Assembly (NCBI RefSeq): GCF_024127895.1 | Contig: NZ_JAMYBK010000011.1 | Coordinates: 62,001 to 126,000, forward strand | Reading direction: 5' to 3' | Origin: Pseudomonas guariconensis | GTDB lineage: Bacteria; Pseudomonadota; Gammaproteobacteria; Pseudomonadales; Pseudomonadaceae | DNA length: 64,000 nt | Part shown: piece after piece, positions 51,856-61,562 of the stretch | Position numbering within the stretch: the first letter of the stretch is position 1 | Layout: each line of letters starts with the position of its first letter | Program-made: the position numbers and the translations under genes | Notes under the pieces: generated by a model | What the model was told of the DNA's origin: nothing | Seen by the model: the letters and a program-made list of their open reading frames with translations, nothing else | Databases searched by the model: none

Positions 51856-53172
51856 TTACCAGCAGATGCCTTCGGTGCGGCTGCCCGGACAGGTGGGCTT
51901 GCTCATGAAGCCGACCAGGTCGATGACCTGCTTGCCTGCCGGGGCCTGCTGGGCGAGGGCGCGGAACTTCTCGTCGCGGTTGCCCAGGACGATGATCTCG
52001 GCGTTGTCGATCACCTGCTCGAGGTCGGCGTTGAGCAGCGACGAGACATGGGGGATCTTCGACTCGATGTAGTCCTTGTTGGCGCCGTGGACACGGGCGT
52101 ACTGCACGTTCTGGTCGTAGATGTTCAGCTCGTAGCCTTTGCCGATCAGGCGCTCGGCCAGTTCCACCAGCGGGCTTTCGCGCAGGTCGTCGGTGCCGGC
52201 CTTGAAGGACAGGCCAAGCAGGGCGACCTTGCGCTTGTCGTGGCTTTCGATGATGTCGAAGGCGTTCTGCACCTGGGACTCGTTGCTGCGCATCAGCGAG
52301 TCGAGCAGCGGGGCCTTCACGTCGAGGCTGGCGGCGCGGTAGGTGAGGGCGCGCACGTCCTTGGGCAGGCACGAGCCGCCGAAGGCGAAGCCTGGGCGCA
52401 TGTAGTACTGGGACAGGTTCAGCGCCTTGTCCTGGCAGACCACGTCCATCACCTCGCGGCCATCGACGCCCACCGCCTTGGCGATGTTGCCGATCTCGTT
52501 GGCGAAGGTGACCTTGGTGGCGTGCCAGACGTTGCAGGTGTACTTGATCATCTCGGCCACCTCGACCGGCTTGCGGATGATCGGCGCGTCCAGTTCCTCG
52601 TACAGGGCCTGGAGTACGTCGCCGCTGGCGCTGTCCAGCTCGCCGATGACGGTCATCGGTGGGTGGTCGTAGTCCTTGATCGCGGTGCTCTCGCGCAGGA
52701 ACTCGGGGTTGACCGCGACGCCGAAGTCGACACCGGCTCGCTTGCCGGAGCAGTCTTCGAGGATCGGGATCACCACGTTCTTGACGGTGCCTGGCAGTAC
52801 GGTGCTACGCACCACGATGGTGTGGCGGCTGGTTTTGTCGCGCAGCACATGGCCGATTTCGCGGCACACCGATTCGATGTACTCCAGGCCCAGGTCGCCG
52901 TTCTTCTTGCTCGGGGTACCGACGCAGATCATCGACACGTCGCTGGCGCGGATGGCCTCGGCGAAGTCGGTGGTGCCGCGCAGGCGGCCCGTGGCGATGC
53001 CCTGTTGCAGCAGCTGTTCCAGGCCCGGCTCGACGATGGGCGACTTGCCCTGGTTGATCAGGTCGATCTTGGTGCTGGACACGTCCACACCAATCACTTC
53101 ATGGCCCCGTGCCGACAGGCAACCTGCACAGACCGCACCCACATAACCCAAACCAAAGATGCTGATACGCAT
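51856..53172 (-). CDS. algD: GDP-mannose 6-dehydrogenase
   Basis: 438 residues from the ATG at 53172. It has the NAD motif GLGYVG at 7-12 and the catalytic Cys268 in [12 protein letters not shown], identical in position to P. aeruginosa AlgD. The enzyme oxidises GDP-mannose to GDP-mannuronate, the committed step. GAGGTG lies 6 bp before this start; the frame could begin at a GTG three codons earlier but that overlaps the ribosome site. It is the first gene of the operon, with a leader of about 430 nt from an AlgU-type promoter. Confidence 0.97.
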   Translation of the reverse strand: MRISIFGLGYVGAVCAGCLSARGHEVIGVDVSSTKIDLINQGKSPIVEPGLEQLLQQGIATGRLRGTTDFAEAIRASDVSMICVGTPSKKNGDLGLEYIESVCREIGHVLRDKTSRHTIVVRSTVLPGTVKNVVIPILEDCSGKRAGVDFGVAVNPEFLRESTAIKDYDHPPMTVIGELDSASGDVLQALYEELDAPIIRKPVEVAEMIKYTCNVWHATKVTFANEIGNIAKAVGVDGREVMDVVCQDKALNLSQYYMRPGFAFGGSCLPKDVRALTYRAASLDVKAPLLDSLMRSNESQVQNAFDIIESHDKRKVALLGLSFKAGTDDLRESPLVELAERLIGKGYELNIYDQNVQYARVHGANKDYIESKIPHVSSLLNADLEQVIDNAEIIVLGNRDEKFRALAQQAPAGKQVIDLVGFMSKPTCPGSRTEGICW

Positions 53173-53198
53173 CGCATTCACCTCGTGTGTTTATCACG

Positions 53199-53221
53199 CC
53201 GGTTCCTTGCAAAAGAACCGG
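53199..53221 (-). promoter_or_regulatory. Hairpin in the algD leader near the ribosome site
   Basis: CCGGTTC-N9-GAACCGG forms a 7-bp stem with a purine/pyrimidine-asymmetric loop, about 15 nt upstream of the algD Shine-Dalgarno. It is a possible site of translational control. The loop on the RNA strand is TTTTGCAAG. Confidence 0.4.
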
Positions 53222-53614
53222 ACCGGGTTGATTAACCAGCAGTTTTCGGGCGCACGGTTTCATGGCGAATGCACACTTCGCCGAGCGCAGGCATGAATAA
53301 ATCTGGAGCGCACAAAGTTATGCACTCAAAGTTGGCAGTCAAAGGCCAGTAATTAAAAGGCGTGCCCTGAAATGCAGCCGTCTTTATTGCAGTGCGCTAC
53401 CTGGCGCGCTGCTGTGCTTGTTTTTTCAAGTGGATAAATCCTTTGAAATCAACCACTAGGACGATTAGTAGGGGCGCGTCTCTCCTGCATGGACAGGGCG
53501 TTCGGTGTGTTATCCGTTGCGCCTGTCGAGTTGTTGGAGCCGGTAGTGGATACCTGCCGCTTGTCATCTGTAAGTCATCTCTCACGCCACGCGTTGAAGA
53601 ATCGTTACGGGTCC

Positions 53615-53642
53615 TATGAGCGATTGCCGGTAGCAGAAGTTC
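53615..53642 (-). promoter_or_regulatory. AlgU (sigma-22)-type algD promoter
   Basis: On the minus strand GAACTT (53642-53637) is followed after 17 bp by TCATA (53619-53615), matching the GAACTT-N16/17-TC pattern of AlgU/RpoE promoters. P. aeruginosa algD has the same -35 and an unusually long leader. Here the predicted start near 53606 leaves about 430 nt before the algD ATG. Confidence 0.75.
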
Positions 53643-54026
53643 CAAGGTGGGTTCCGCACCGGTGAAAGATTTCTAAATATTTTTTCAGGGCTAAATACTT
53701 TCAATCTGATGGCACGGCGCAGTTCAACCCTTGTATATAAAGGGCGAGATAGGGGTGGGATAGTTTTATGCCAGCACGCGAAAAAAATTTTCAAGAATCG
53801 TCAAAAAACTACGAACGGTCTTATGGCGTTTTGCGATAACGATAGGGGCGTTGTTTTTTTGACGTCGAGATTGTGGCGAGGTGGCAATTTGAAGCCTGCC
53901 CTATTGCAGGGCGGATGATAGGGAGTGGCCATTAATACACCGTCGGTAATCCGATGACCGGTCGGCCATTTGGGGGCTGCGAAGCAGCCCCATAGCTAGT
54001 TGTTGGGCATTGCAGGGTAGCCCTGC
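53643..54026. other. AT-rich upstream region of algD, with AlgR-like site
   Basis: This gene-free stretch between algD and yaaA is much AT-richer than its surroundings (runs such as AAATATTTTTTC and GAAAAAAATTTTC), as expected for a bent, silencer-bound promoter region. On the minus strand ACCGTTCGT at 53819-53811 matches nine bases of the AlgR consensus ACCGTTCGTC. CCCTT-GTATATA-AAGGG (53728-53744) is a further inverted repeat. Hairpin GGGGCTGC-GAA-GCAGCCCC (53973-53991) lies next to yaaA. Binding by AlgR, AmrZ or MvaT-like proteins is inferred. Confidence 0.5.
53973..53991 (-). terminator. Hairpin downstream of yaaA
   Basis: GGGGCTGC-GAA-GCAGCCCC lies 35 bp after the yaaA stop. It is the third member of this hairpin type in the window. 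No T tract follows. Confidence 0.5.
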
Positions 54027-54806
54027 TTATTCGGCAGGGTGGTCGCGCAGGAACACCAGGTGATCCGGCTTGGACTGCTCGGCACTGTAGTAGTACCCCT
54101 GCACATCGAACTGCTTGAGCCGCTCGGGATCGTCGATGCGTTCCTGGATCACGAACCGGCTCATCATCCCGCGCGCTTTCTTGGCATAGAAGCTGATGAT
54201 CTTGTACTGCCCGTTCTTGAAGTCCTTGAAATCGACGTTGATGACGCGTGCATTCAAGGCGCTGCGCTTGACCGCGCTGAAGTATTCATTGCTGGCCAGG
54301 TTGAGCAGCACATCGTCGCCCTGGTCGGCCAGGGCCTGGTTCAGCCACTCGCTGATGCGCGTGCCCCAGAAGGCATAGAGGTCTTTGCCGCGGGCGTTGG
54401 CCAGCTTGGTGCCCATCTCCAGGCGATAGGGCTGCATCAGGTCCAGCGGACGCAGCAGGCCGTACAGGCCTGAGAGCATGCGCAGGTGGTCCTGGGCGTA
54501 ACTGAAGTCATCCTCGTCGAGGCTTTCGGCGTCCAGGCCGGTATAGACGTCGCCCTTGAAGGCCAGCAGCGCCTGCTTGGCGTTGGCCGGGGTGAAGTCT
54601 GGGGTCCAACTGCCGAAGCGGGCGGCGTTGAGGCCGGCGAGCTTGTCGGACAGGTGCATCAGTTCGCTGATCTGCGCTGGCGACAGCTCGCGCAACTGGG
54701 TGATCAGTGCCTGGGAGTCGTCCAGGTACTGAGGCAGGGTGAAGCGCTGGGTCACCGGCGGGGTGTCGTAGTCGAGGGTCTTGGCGGGGGAAATCACCGT
54801 CAGCAT
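54027..54806 (-). CDS. yaaA: Peroxide stress protein YaaA
   Basis: 259 residues, the family length. The start [16 protein letters not shown] and the motifs [20 protein letters not shown] and [19 protein letters not shown] are diagnostic of YaaA (DUF328). The protein limits free iron and protects DNA during peroxide stress in E. coli. It is a single gene, divergent from the deacetylase-like gene. Confidence 0.92.
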   Translation of the reverse strand: MLTVISPAKTLDYDTPPVTQRFTLPQYLDDSQALITQLRELSPAQISELMHLSDKLAGLNAARFGSWTPDFTPANAKQALLAFKGDVYTGLDAESLDEDDFSYAQDHLRMLSGLYGLLRPLDLMQPYRLEMGTKLANARGKDLYAFWGTRISEWLNQALADQGDDVLLNLASNEYFSAVKRSALNARVINVDFKDFKNGQYKIISFYAKKARGMMSRFVIQERIDDPERLKQFDVQGYYYSAEQSKPDHLVFLRDHPAE

Positions 54807-54942
54807 CGGGTCGGCTCCTGGAATCGTCGCTGCGGATTCTACGGGCTGGGGCGGGCAAGGCCAAACTATGGTGACGATAGTCGCAGACCATCACCGGGGC
54901 GCGAGCTATAGTGCGCCCGGTGTTCTCGTGGAGAGTTCGATC

Positions 54943-56076
54943 GTGCGCATTGCCTTCGTCCTGCTGGCCGGCCTGTTGAGCCTGGCCGCCCAGGCGGCAC
55001 CACCAGCCCCGGCCAGCCTGGATCGCAGCTTGTGGCCCGAGCGACTGGACAGCCCGGCGCTGTTCGATGTCGCATCGCGGGCCGAAATCCTGTCGTTCGC
55101 CCAGGCCCTTCAGGAGAGCGAGATGCTCGATGAAAAGGCCCTGGCGGCGCGCCTGCGGCTCAGGCAGATCAACCTGCCGGTGATTCGTGCGGTGCGGGCG
55201 CGGATGTGGCAACGGCTGTGGCAGAACTACCAACAAGCGCAACGCAGTTGCGGGCTGGACGCCTCGTTCTGTTACCCGGTCGAGTCCATGGCCGAGCTGC
55301 GTACCCGGGCCGCCAGCTTCGCCGACGGGGTAGGCAGCTTCTATAGCGGCTGGATCGAGCCGAGCCGGCAGTTCCACACCCGCTACCTGGACGAGCAGTT
55401 GCGCAAGGCCGCGCTGTTCCCACAGACCAGCAGCGAGGTGGAGCGCTTGTCCAGCCGCGAGCGCAATGGCGACGAACTCAATGACCGGATGTTCCTGCTG
55501 ACCTTCGTCGGTGGACCTGGCCTGCAGGGCGGTCACACCGACGCGCTGGCCGATTACCTGCGCCGTCAGAAACTGGGCGCTACGTTCTTCGTCCTCGGCA
55601 ACCGCCTGCAGCAGCGCCGCGACGCAGGGCCGGCCAATGCCCTGGCGGCGCTGTATGCCGGCCAATGCGTGGGGATCCAGGGTTGGGAGTACCGGTCCCA
55701 CGCCCAGTGGCAGGACTGGCAGGATTCGTTACGACGCAGCCAGGCGCGGGTCCAGTCCGACCTGCCGGAGCAGTACGTGCCGCTGTTCCGACCGCCCTAC
55801 GGGCAGCGCCGGGCCGATGGCGAGGCCTTCATGACTGCCCAGCAGCTGCAGGTCTCGCTGTGGGACATCGACGCCCACGACGACAGCACGTTGAGCGCCG
55901 AGGCGTCGGCCCAGCGTGTGCTGACCCTGATGCTGCTGTGGCGCAAGGGCGTGATCCAGTTCCACGACGACCTGCCCAAGGCACGGCCGGCGGTGGAATG
56001 GCTGCTGCGCAATACGGCGCAGGGCGGGATCGGTTGGGAGGATTGCCTGGCGTACGGGAGGCGGGGGGAGCTTTAG
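54943..56076 (+). CDS. Polysaccharide-deacetylase-like protein with degenerate active site
   Basis: 377 residues from a GTG at 54943 with GGAGAG upstream. A signal peptide ends near residue 17 (LAAQA|APPAP). An N-terminal helical domain (~20-165) precedes a NodB-type barrel. Motif 1, normally TFDDGP, is LTFVGGPG near 185-192, so both conserved aspartates are lost. Motif 2 histidines appear only as RSHAQW. Motif 3 RPPYGQR (near 283), motif 4 WDIDAHDD and motif 5 QFHDD are kept. It is therefore a NodB-fold protein whose deacetylase activity is doubtful. A TATAGT -10-like element lies at 54907-54912. Confidence 0.8.
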   Translation: MRIAFVLLAGLLSLAAQAAPPAPASLDRSLWPERLDSPALFDVASRAEILSFAQALQESEMLDEKALAARLRLRQINLPVIRAVRARMWQRLWQNYQQAQRSCGLDASFCYPVESMAELRTRAASFADGVGSFYSGWIEPSRQFHTRYLDEQLRKAALFPQTSSEVERLSSRERNGDELNDRMFLLTFVGGPGLQGGHTDALADYLRRQKLGATFFVLGNRLQQRRDAGPANALAALYAGQCVGIQGWEYRSHAQWQDWQDSLRRSQARVQSDLPEQYVPLFRPPYGQRRADGEAFMTAQQLQVSLWDIDAHDDSTLSAEASAQRVLTLMLLWRKGVIQFHDDLPKARPAVEWLLRNTAQGGIGWEDCLAYGRRGEL

Positions 56077-56321
56077 AGCTTGCAGCTTGCATAGGCCTGA
56101 TCTTTGACTTTAGTACCGCCCCAGCCCCAAGCCAAGCCCTGTTCGTCAATCGGAAAAATAAACTTCAACGGAACGTAAAAAGACTTTTTTTGGTCATGGA
56201 TTATGCGGTATGTAGGAATCAGACAGCCGAAACCTGCAGCACAGGTGGCGTCATCCAGGCCCTCCTTGCCAGGTGCGCTCCCCGCCCGTAACGACGCGGA
56301 TACGGGGAGAACGGCGGTCAC
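56073..56321 (-). CDS. Possible small AT-rich ORF, unknown
   Basis: A minus-strand frame ends at 56073, overlapping the last bases of the deacetylase-like gene tail to tail. Its last ~50 residues (CLIPTYRIIHDQKKSFYVPL, then KFIFPIDEQGLAWGWGGTKV) look protein-like and use AT-rich codons unlike the surroundings. The only upstream in-frame start is a GTG at 56321 with no ribosome site, so this may be the remnant of a longer gene. It occupies the promoter region of phoH. Not recognised. Confidence 0.25.
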   Translation of the reverse strand: MTAVLPVSASLRAGSAPGKEGLDDATCAAGFGCLIPTYRIIHDQKKSFYVPLKFIFPIDEQGLAWGWGGTKVKDQAYASCKL

Positions 56322-56372
56322 TCTGCGGCGCAGCGGTACGCGTCGCGTGGCTTTCACACAAGGTGACCGAGT

Positions 56373-57767
56373 ATGGATGACCAAGGACGCAACCCTTCCT
56401 CCAACAAGCCAATCCTGTATGTGCTCGATACCAATGTCCTGATTCACGACCCCAATGCCTTGCTCAACTTCGAGGAGCACCACGTCGCTATCCCGATGAC
56501 GGTGCTGGAGGAACTCGACAAGCTCAAGACCGGCAAGCACACCATCGCCGCCGAATGCCGCCAGGCCATCCGCCTGATCGACCAGACCCTGGGCGATGCC
56601 TCGCCCAGCGACGTCGAGCAGGGCGTGCCGATCCAGCGTGGCAAGAGCGGCCCCAAGGGCTTCCTGTCGATCCTGATGAGCCCGCGCAACGAACCCAACC
56701 GGCTACTGCCGGACACCCTCAACGACAACATCATCATCAACCAGCTCCTCGAGCTGCGCACCAGACGCCCCGACCTGGACGTGGTACTGGTGACCAAGGA
56801 CATCAACATGCGCCTGAAGGCGCGTGCCTGCGGCATCGCCGCCGAGGACTACAGCACCGACCAGTTGGTCGACGACGTTTCGCTGCTGTCCAAGGGCTAC
56901 CACTCGGTGACCGGCTCGTTCTGGGACCGCGTCAGCAAGGTCGAGACCCGCCAGGAGCGTGGCCGCACCTGGCACCGGGTGCAACTGACCGACAACCTGC
57001 CGGCGGTGCACGTCAACGAGTTCATCATCGACGAACAAGGCTTCGTCGGCTGGATCAAGGGCATCCGTGAGGACGAGCTGCTGCTGCTCGACCTGCACCA
57101 GGAGCCCTTGCTGCACCAGGAAGCCTGGGGCCTGAAACCGCGTGACATCCACCAGAGCCTGGCGCTGTTCGCCCTGCTGGACCCAGACATCCACCTGGTC
57201 AACCTGACCGGCGCCGCTGGCTCCGGCAAGACCATCCTCGCGCTCGCCGCGGCCATCGAGCAGACCATGGTCAGCAAGCGCTACCGGCGCATCATCGCCA
57301 CCCGCAGCGTGCAGGGGCTGGACCAGGAGATCGGCTTCCTGCCAGGCACCGAGGCGGAGAAGATGGAGCCGTGGCTGGGGGCGATCACCGACAACCTCGA
57401 AGCCTTGCACATGGACGACGAGAGCACCCATGGCAGCGTCGAGTACATCCTCGAAAGGGTGCCGCTGCAGTTCAAGTCGCTGAACTACATTCGCGGTCGC
57501 AGCTTCCAGCAGAGTCTGATCCTCATCGACGAATGCCAGAACCTCACCCCGCACCAGATGAAGACCATCATCACCCGTGCCGGAGCCGGGTCCAAGGTGG
57601 TCTGCCTGGGCAACCTGGCGCAGATCGATACGCCGTACCTGTCGGCCACCAGTTCTGGCCTGACCTACCTCACCGAACGCTTCAAGGACTTCCCCCACGG
57701 CGTTCACATCACCCTGCAGGGCGTGCCGCGCTCGGTGCTGGCCGAGTACGCCGAGTCCCACCTGTAG
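56373..57767 (+). CDS. PhoH-family protein with N-terminal PIN domain
   Basis: 464 residues. An N-terminal PIN nuclease domain (ILYVLDTNVLIHDPNALLNF at 14-33, Glu in VLEELDKLK, Asp in VVLVTKDINMRLKA) is fused to a PhoH ATPase with Walker A GAAGSGKT at about 278-285 and Walker B LILIDECQNL near 385. Proteins of this architecture (PhoH2/YlaK type) are RNA-directed nuclease-helicases. It is a single gene with a strong terminator. Confidence 0.93.
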   Translation: MDDQGRNPSSNKPILYVLDTNVLIHDPNALLNFEEHHVAIPMTVLEELDKLKTGKHTIAAECRQAIRLIDQTLGDASPSDVEQGVPIQRGKSGPKGFLSILMSPRNEPNRLLPDTLNDNIIINQLLELRTRRPDLDVVLVTKDINMRLKARACGIAAEDYSTDQLVDDVSLLSKGYHSVTGSFWDRVSKVETRQERGRTWHRVQLTDNLPAVHVNEFIIDEQGFVGWIKGIREDELLLLDLHQEPLLHQEAWGLKPRDIHQSLALFALLDPDIHLVNLTGAAGSGKTILALAAAIEQTMVSKRYRRIIATRSVQGLDQEIGFLPGTEAEKMEPWLGAITDNLEALHMDDESTHGSVEYILERVPLQFKSLNYIRGRSFQQSLILIDECQNLTPHQMKTIITRAGAGSKVVCLGNLAQIDTPYLSATSSGLTYLTERFKDFPHGVHITLQGVPRSVLAEYAESHL

Positions 57768-57776
57768 TCTTTTTCG

Positions 57777-57807
57777 AGCCGGGCGGCTTTGCGCCCGGCT
57801 TTTTTTT
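57777..57807 (+). terminator. Rho-independent terminator after phoH
   Basis: AGCCGGGCG/CGCCCGGCT forms a 9-bp stem with a 6-nt loop followed by eight T residues, 10 bp after the stop codon. Confidence 0.9.
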
Positions 57808-57863
57808 CTGCGTGATTCTGACCTGCGGGTTTACACTCTTTGCTCCCTAACAGGAGGAAAGCT

Positions 57864-58334
57864 GTGCTGACTCATCTCGATTCTCAGGGGCGCGCCAATA
57901 TGGTCGACGTCACCGAAAAAGCCGTGACCGCACGCGAGGCGGTGGCCGAGGCGCGGGTGCGCATGTTGCCGCAGACCTTGCAGATGATCGTCGATGGCGA
58001 GCACCCCAAGGGCGACGTGTTCGCCGTGGCGCGGATCGCCGGGATCCAGGCGGCGAAGAAGACCAGTGACCTGATCCCGCTGTGCCATCCCTTGATGCTC
58101 ACCAGCGTCAAGGTCGAACTGGCCGCCGAGGGGCAGGATGTCGTGCACATCGTCGCCCGCTGCAAGCTGGCCGGGCAGACCGGCGTGGAAATGGAGGCGC
58201 TGACTGCCGCCAGCGTCGCCGCGCTGACGATCTACGACATGTGCAAGGCCGTGGACAAGGGCATGGTCATCGAGCAGGTGCGCCTGCTGGAGAAGATCGG
58301 CGGCAAGAGCGGCCATTACCAGGTGGAGGCGTGA
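57864..58334 (+). CDS. moaC: Cyclic pyranopterin monophosphate synthase
   Basis: 156 residues from a GTG at 57864 preceded by a perfect AGGAGGAAA. MoaC motifs are present: [17 protein letters not shown] [51 protein letters not shown] and [11 protein letters not shown]. It performs the second half of the first step of molybdenum-cofactor synthesis with MoaA, which is not in the window. It overlaps moaD by one base. Confidence 0.95.
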   Translation: MLTHLDSQGRANMVDVTEKAVTAREAVAEARVRMLPQTLQMIVDGEHPKGDVFAVARIAGIQAAKKTSDLIPLCHPLMLTSVKVELAAEGQDVVHIVARCKLAGQTGVEMEALTAASVAALTIYDMCKAVDKGMVIEQVRLLEKIGGKSGHYQVEA

Positions 58335-58579
58335 TGAAAGTCCAGGTGGTGTATTTCGCCCGTTACCGTGAACTGCTGGGCCGCGATGGCGAGCCGCTCG
58401 AAGGCGCCTTCGTGACCCTCGACGATGTGCGCCAGGCGCTGGTAGCCAAGGGCGGGCAGCATGAGGTGCTGGCCGAGCAGAACCTGATGTGCGCGCGCAA
58501 CCAGGACCTGTGCAAGCTCGACGAGCCTGTGGAGGAGGGCGACGAAGTGGCGTTCTTCCCACCGGTGACGGGAGGTTGA
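58334..58579 (+). CDS. moaD: Molybdopterin synthase small subunit
   Basis: 81 residues with a ubiquitin-like fold. It starts [20 protein letters not shown] and ends in the Gly-Gly tail (FFPPVTGG) that is thiocarboxylated and inserted in MoaE. The ATG overlaps the moaC stop (TGATG), and moaE follows after 2 bp. Confidence 0.95.
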   Translation: MKVQVVYFARYRELLGRDGEPLEGAFVTLDDVRQALVAKGGQHEVLAEQNLMCARNQDLCKLDEPVEEGDEVAFFPPVTGG

Positions 58580-58581
58580 GC

Positions 58582-59028
58582 ATGGGCGTGCGGGTACAGG
58601 CGCAGGCGTTCGACCCGGGCCACGAGCTCAATGCCATGCATGCGGCCAATGTCGGCGTGGGGGCGGTGGTCGGTTTCGTCGGCTATGTGCGGGATTTCAA
58701 CGATGGCCGTGACGTGGCCGGGATGTTTCTCGAGCATTACCCGGGGATGACCGAGAAGGCCCTGGCCAAGATCGTCGTCGAAGCCGAGCAGCGTTGGCCG
58801 TTGCTCAAGGTCGAGGTGCTGCACCGCATCGGTGCGCTGGAGCCGGGCGAGCCGATCGTCTTCGTCGGTGTGGCCAGCGCACACCGGCAGGCGGCCTTCG
58901 ATGCCTGCAACTTCATCATGGATTACCTGAAGACCCGGGCACCGTTCTGGAAGAAGGAGAACACCCAAGAGGGGCCGCGCTGGGTGGAAGGCAAGCAGAG
59001 CGACCAGGACGCGGCCGGGCGTTGGTAG
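58582..59028 (+). CDS. moaE: Molybdopterin synthase catalytic subunit
   Basis: 148 residues. It has GAVVGFVGYVRDFNDGRDV, the LEHYPGMTEKAL segment, IGALEPGEPIVFVGVASAHR, and the catalytic-lysine region RAPFWKKE. It converts cPMP to molybdopterin with MoaD. moaC-moaD-moaE form a tight operon without moaA or moaB. A GGGGCCGC-GAA-GCGGCCCC hairpin follows. Confidence 0.95.
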   Translation: MGVRVQAQAFDPGHELNAMHAANVGVGAVVGFVGYVRDFNDGRDVAGMFLEHYPGMTEKALAKIVVEAEQRWPLLKVEVLHRIGALEPGEPIVFVGVASAHRQAAFDACNFIMDYLKTRAPFWKKENTQEGPRWVEGKQSDQDAAGRW

Positions 59029-59078
59029 CCGGCTGGGATTTGCCCCTGCCGGCCAACTGAGTGACACCTTGTAATCCT

Positions 59079-59097
59079 GGGGCCGCGAAGCGGCCCC
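59079..59097. terminator. Hairpin between moaE and rhlB
   Basis: GGGGCCGC-GAA-GCGGCCCC lies between convergent genes. The stem is 8 bp and perfect with no T tract. It is related to the GGGGCTGC hairpins elsewhere in the window. Confidence 0.5.
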
Positions 59098-59107
59098 TGC
59101 GCACGGC

Positions 59108-60547
59108 TCAGTGGTGCTTGCGCGGCACCGGCTTGAGCAACTCATCCGGCGGCATCTCGCACTTGATCTTGCGCCCCAGCAGCTCTTCGATGGCTGGCAA
59201 CTGGTAGGCATCGTCCTCGCCGGCGAAGCTGATCGACACGCCGCTGGTCCCTGCCCGGCCGGTTCGGCCGATGCGGTGCACGTAGTCGTCCGGATCCTCC
59301 GGCAGGGTGAAGTTGATCACGTGGCTGATGCCATCGATATGGATGCCACGGCCAGCCACGTCGGTGGCCACCAGTACCGCGATACGCCCCTCGCGGAAGC
59401 TCTCCAGGGTGCGAATGCGCTTGTGCTGCGGCACATCGCCCGACAACTGTGCGGCGTTGATGCCGTCGCGCACCAGGCGCTCCTCGATGCGCCGCACCTC
59501 GTCCTTGCGGTTGGCGAAGACCATCACCCGCTCCCACTTGTTCTGGGTCACCAGGTTGTACAACAGCTTGTACTTGTCGCTGCTGGCCACCGCATAGACG
59601 TGCTGCTCGACGGTTTCGCTGGCCACGTTCTCCGGCTCGATCTCGACGATGGCCGGGTTGGTGGTCCACTGCTTGGCCAGGTTCATCACGTCGTCGGTGA
59701 AGGTGGCGGAGAACAGCAGGGTCTGGCGTTCGCTCTTGGGCGGGGTCTGGCGGATGATCTGCCGCACCTGGGGGATGAAGCCCATGTCGAGCATGCGGTC
59801 GGCTTCGTCCAGCACCAGCACCTCGACCATGTCCAGGTGCACCTCGCCGCGCTGGTGGAAGTCCAGCAAGCGCCCCGGGGTGGCCACCAGGATGTCGCAG
59901 TGACGCGATTCCAGGGCCTTGAGCTGCTTGTCGAAGTCCATGCCGCCAACGAAGGTCATGACGTTCAGGCCGCTGTACTTGGTCAGGGCCATGGCGTCCT
60001 TGGCGATCTGCACCACCAGTTCGCGGGTGGGCGCGATCACCAGGGCTCGTGGCTCGCCCATGTAGCGCTCCTTGGGCGGCGGCACCTGCTGCAACTGGGA
60101 AATGATCGAGATCAGGAACGCCGCGGTCTTGCCGGTGCCGGTCTGGGCCCGGCCGATGGCGTCCTGGCCACGCAGGGTGTGGCCCAGTACCTGGGCCTGG
60201 ATTGGCGTGCAGTAGGGGAAGCCCAGGTCATGGATGGCGTGCATCAACTCGTTGGAGAGCTTGAAGTCGTGGAAGCGGGTCTTGCCCTCCTGGGGCTCGA
60301 CCACGAAATCCTCTGGCTTCCACAGGCTGGCCTGGGGCTTGGGCTTGCGTTCGCGACGCGGTTTGTCCTTGCCAGGCTTGTCGCCACGGGGCGCGACTGG
60401 CGCCTCGGCCTGGGGAGGGGAAGTGGGCTTGGCCTTGGCGGCCGGCGGCTCGGCCGCCGTCGGGGGCGTGATCACGTGGGCTGCGGGTTCGACGGCCTGA
60501 GGTGTGGCGTCTCCCTTGCCGAATATTTTTTTGAGTGCCTTGAGCAC
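59108..60547 (-). CDS. rhlB: DEAD-box ATP-dependent RNA helicase
   Basis: 479 residues. A Lys/Pro/Ala-rich N-terminal extension (about 1-85) precedes the helicase core: Q motif region, Walker [11 protein letters not shown] near 140, [20 protein letters not shown], and [10 protein letters not shown] near 430. RhlB unwinds RNA and is linked to RNA decay complexes. The extended N-terminus is typical of pseudomonad RhlB. It converges with moaE. The 102 bp upstream show no gene. Confidence 0.92.
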   Translation of the reverse strand: MLKALKKIFGKGDATPQAVEPAAHVITPPTAAEPPAAKAKPTSPPQAEAPVAPRGDKPGKDKPRRERKPKPQASLWKPEDFVVEPQEGKTRFHDFKLSNELMHAIHDLGFPYCTPIQAQVLGHTLRGQDAIGRAQTGTGKTAAFLISIISQLQQVPPPKERYMGEPRALVIAPTRELVVQIAKDAMALTKYSGLNVMTFVGGMDFDKQLKALESRHCDILVATPGRLLDFHQRGEVHLDMVEVLVLDEADRMLDMGFIPQVRQIIRQTPPKSERQTLLFSATFTDDVMNLAKQWTTNPAIVEIEPENVASETVEQHVYAVASSDKYKLLYNLVTQNKWERVMVFANRKDEVRRIEERLVRDGINAAQLSGDVPQHKRIRTLESFREGRIAVLVATDVAGRGIHIDGISHVINFTLPEDPDDYVHRIGRTGRAGTSGVSISFAGEDDAYQLPAIEELLGRKIKCEMPPDELLKPVPRKHH

Positions 60548-60649
60548 GATCGTCTCATCAACTGGTTAAGGAATGTACGCCGGGCAGTGTAATGCAAGAT
60601 TCAGGCGCGGCGTAGTGGAGCGGTCCGACAACTACAGCGAAATACACCG

Positions 60650-61333
<684 letters not shown>

Positions 61334-61442
61334 TTATTGAGTGCGTTAAAAAAAGGCAAGGGTGGGTAATGCCACAAGAAGATGTCGCAACTCTACAACT
61401 TTTCCTACTTGACGACCGCTTAAACGCTCCAGCCTTCAGCTC

Positions 61443-61458
61443 TGGTACGCACTTTGCT
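61443..61458 (+). promoter_or_regulatory. Sigma-54 promoter of the aap operon
   Basis: TGGTACGCACTTTGCT fits the -24/-12 consensus TGGCACG-N4-TTGC, with GG and GC exactly 10 bp apart. Transcription would begin near 61470, leaving about 170 nt of leader. No clear NtrC site was seen upstream; GCACC-N7-GGTGC (61580-61596) lies downstream in the leader. The rest of the 336-bp gap holds no gene. Confidence 0.75.
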
Positions 61459-61554
61459 ATGTCCCAAGCGATGCGAGGGGATGGGCCGGCGACGGTAACA
61501 CCCCCGTGTGGATAGAAAGGCTGTCATAGAACAGCTCATTGCGCCAATTGACCC

Positions 61555-61562
61555 AATAACAA
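61555..61562 (+). promoter_or_regulatory. Crc/Hfq CA motif in the aapJ leader
   Basis: AATAACAA is a perfect match to the AAYAAYAA motif bound by Hfq-Crc in Pseudomonas. A second near-match, ACAACAA, lies about 10 nt before the ribosome site TGGAGG (61631-61636). Catabolite repression of this amino-acid transporter is therefore plausible. Confidence 0.5.

Noticed and set aside
47703..51908. A 1401-codon open frame on the plus strand antisense to algK-alg44-alg8-algD
   Set aside because: It is a mirror of high-GC codon bias in the real minus-strand genes; its composition (Gly, Val, Ala, His, Gln runs) and lack of any motif are typical of an antisense shadow.
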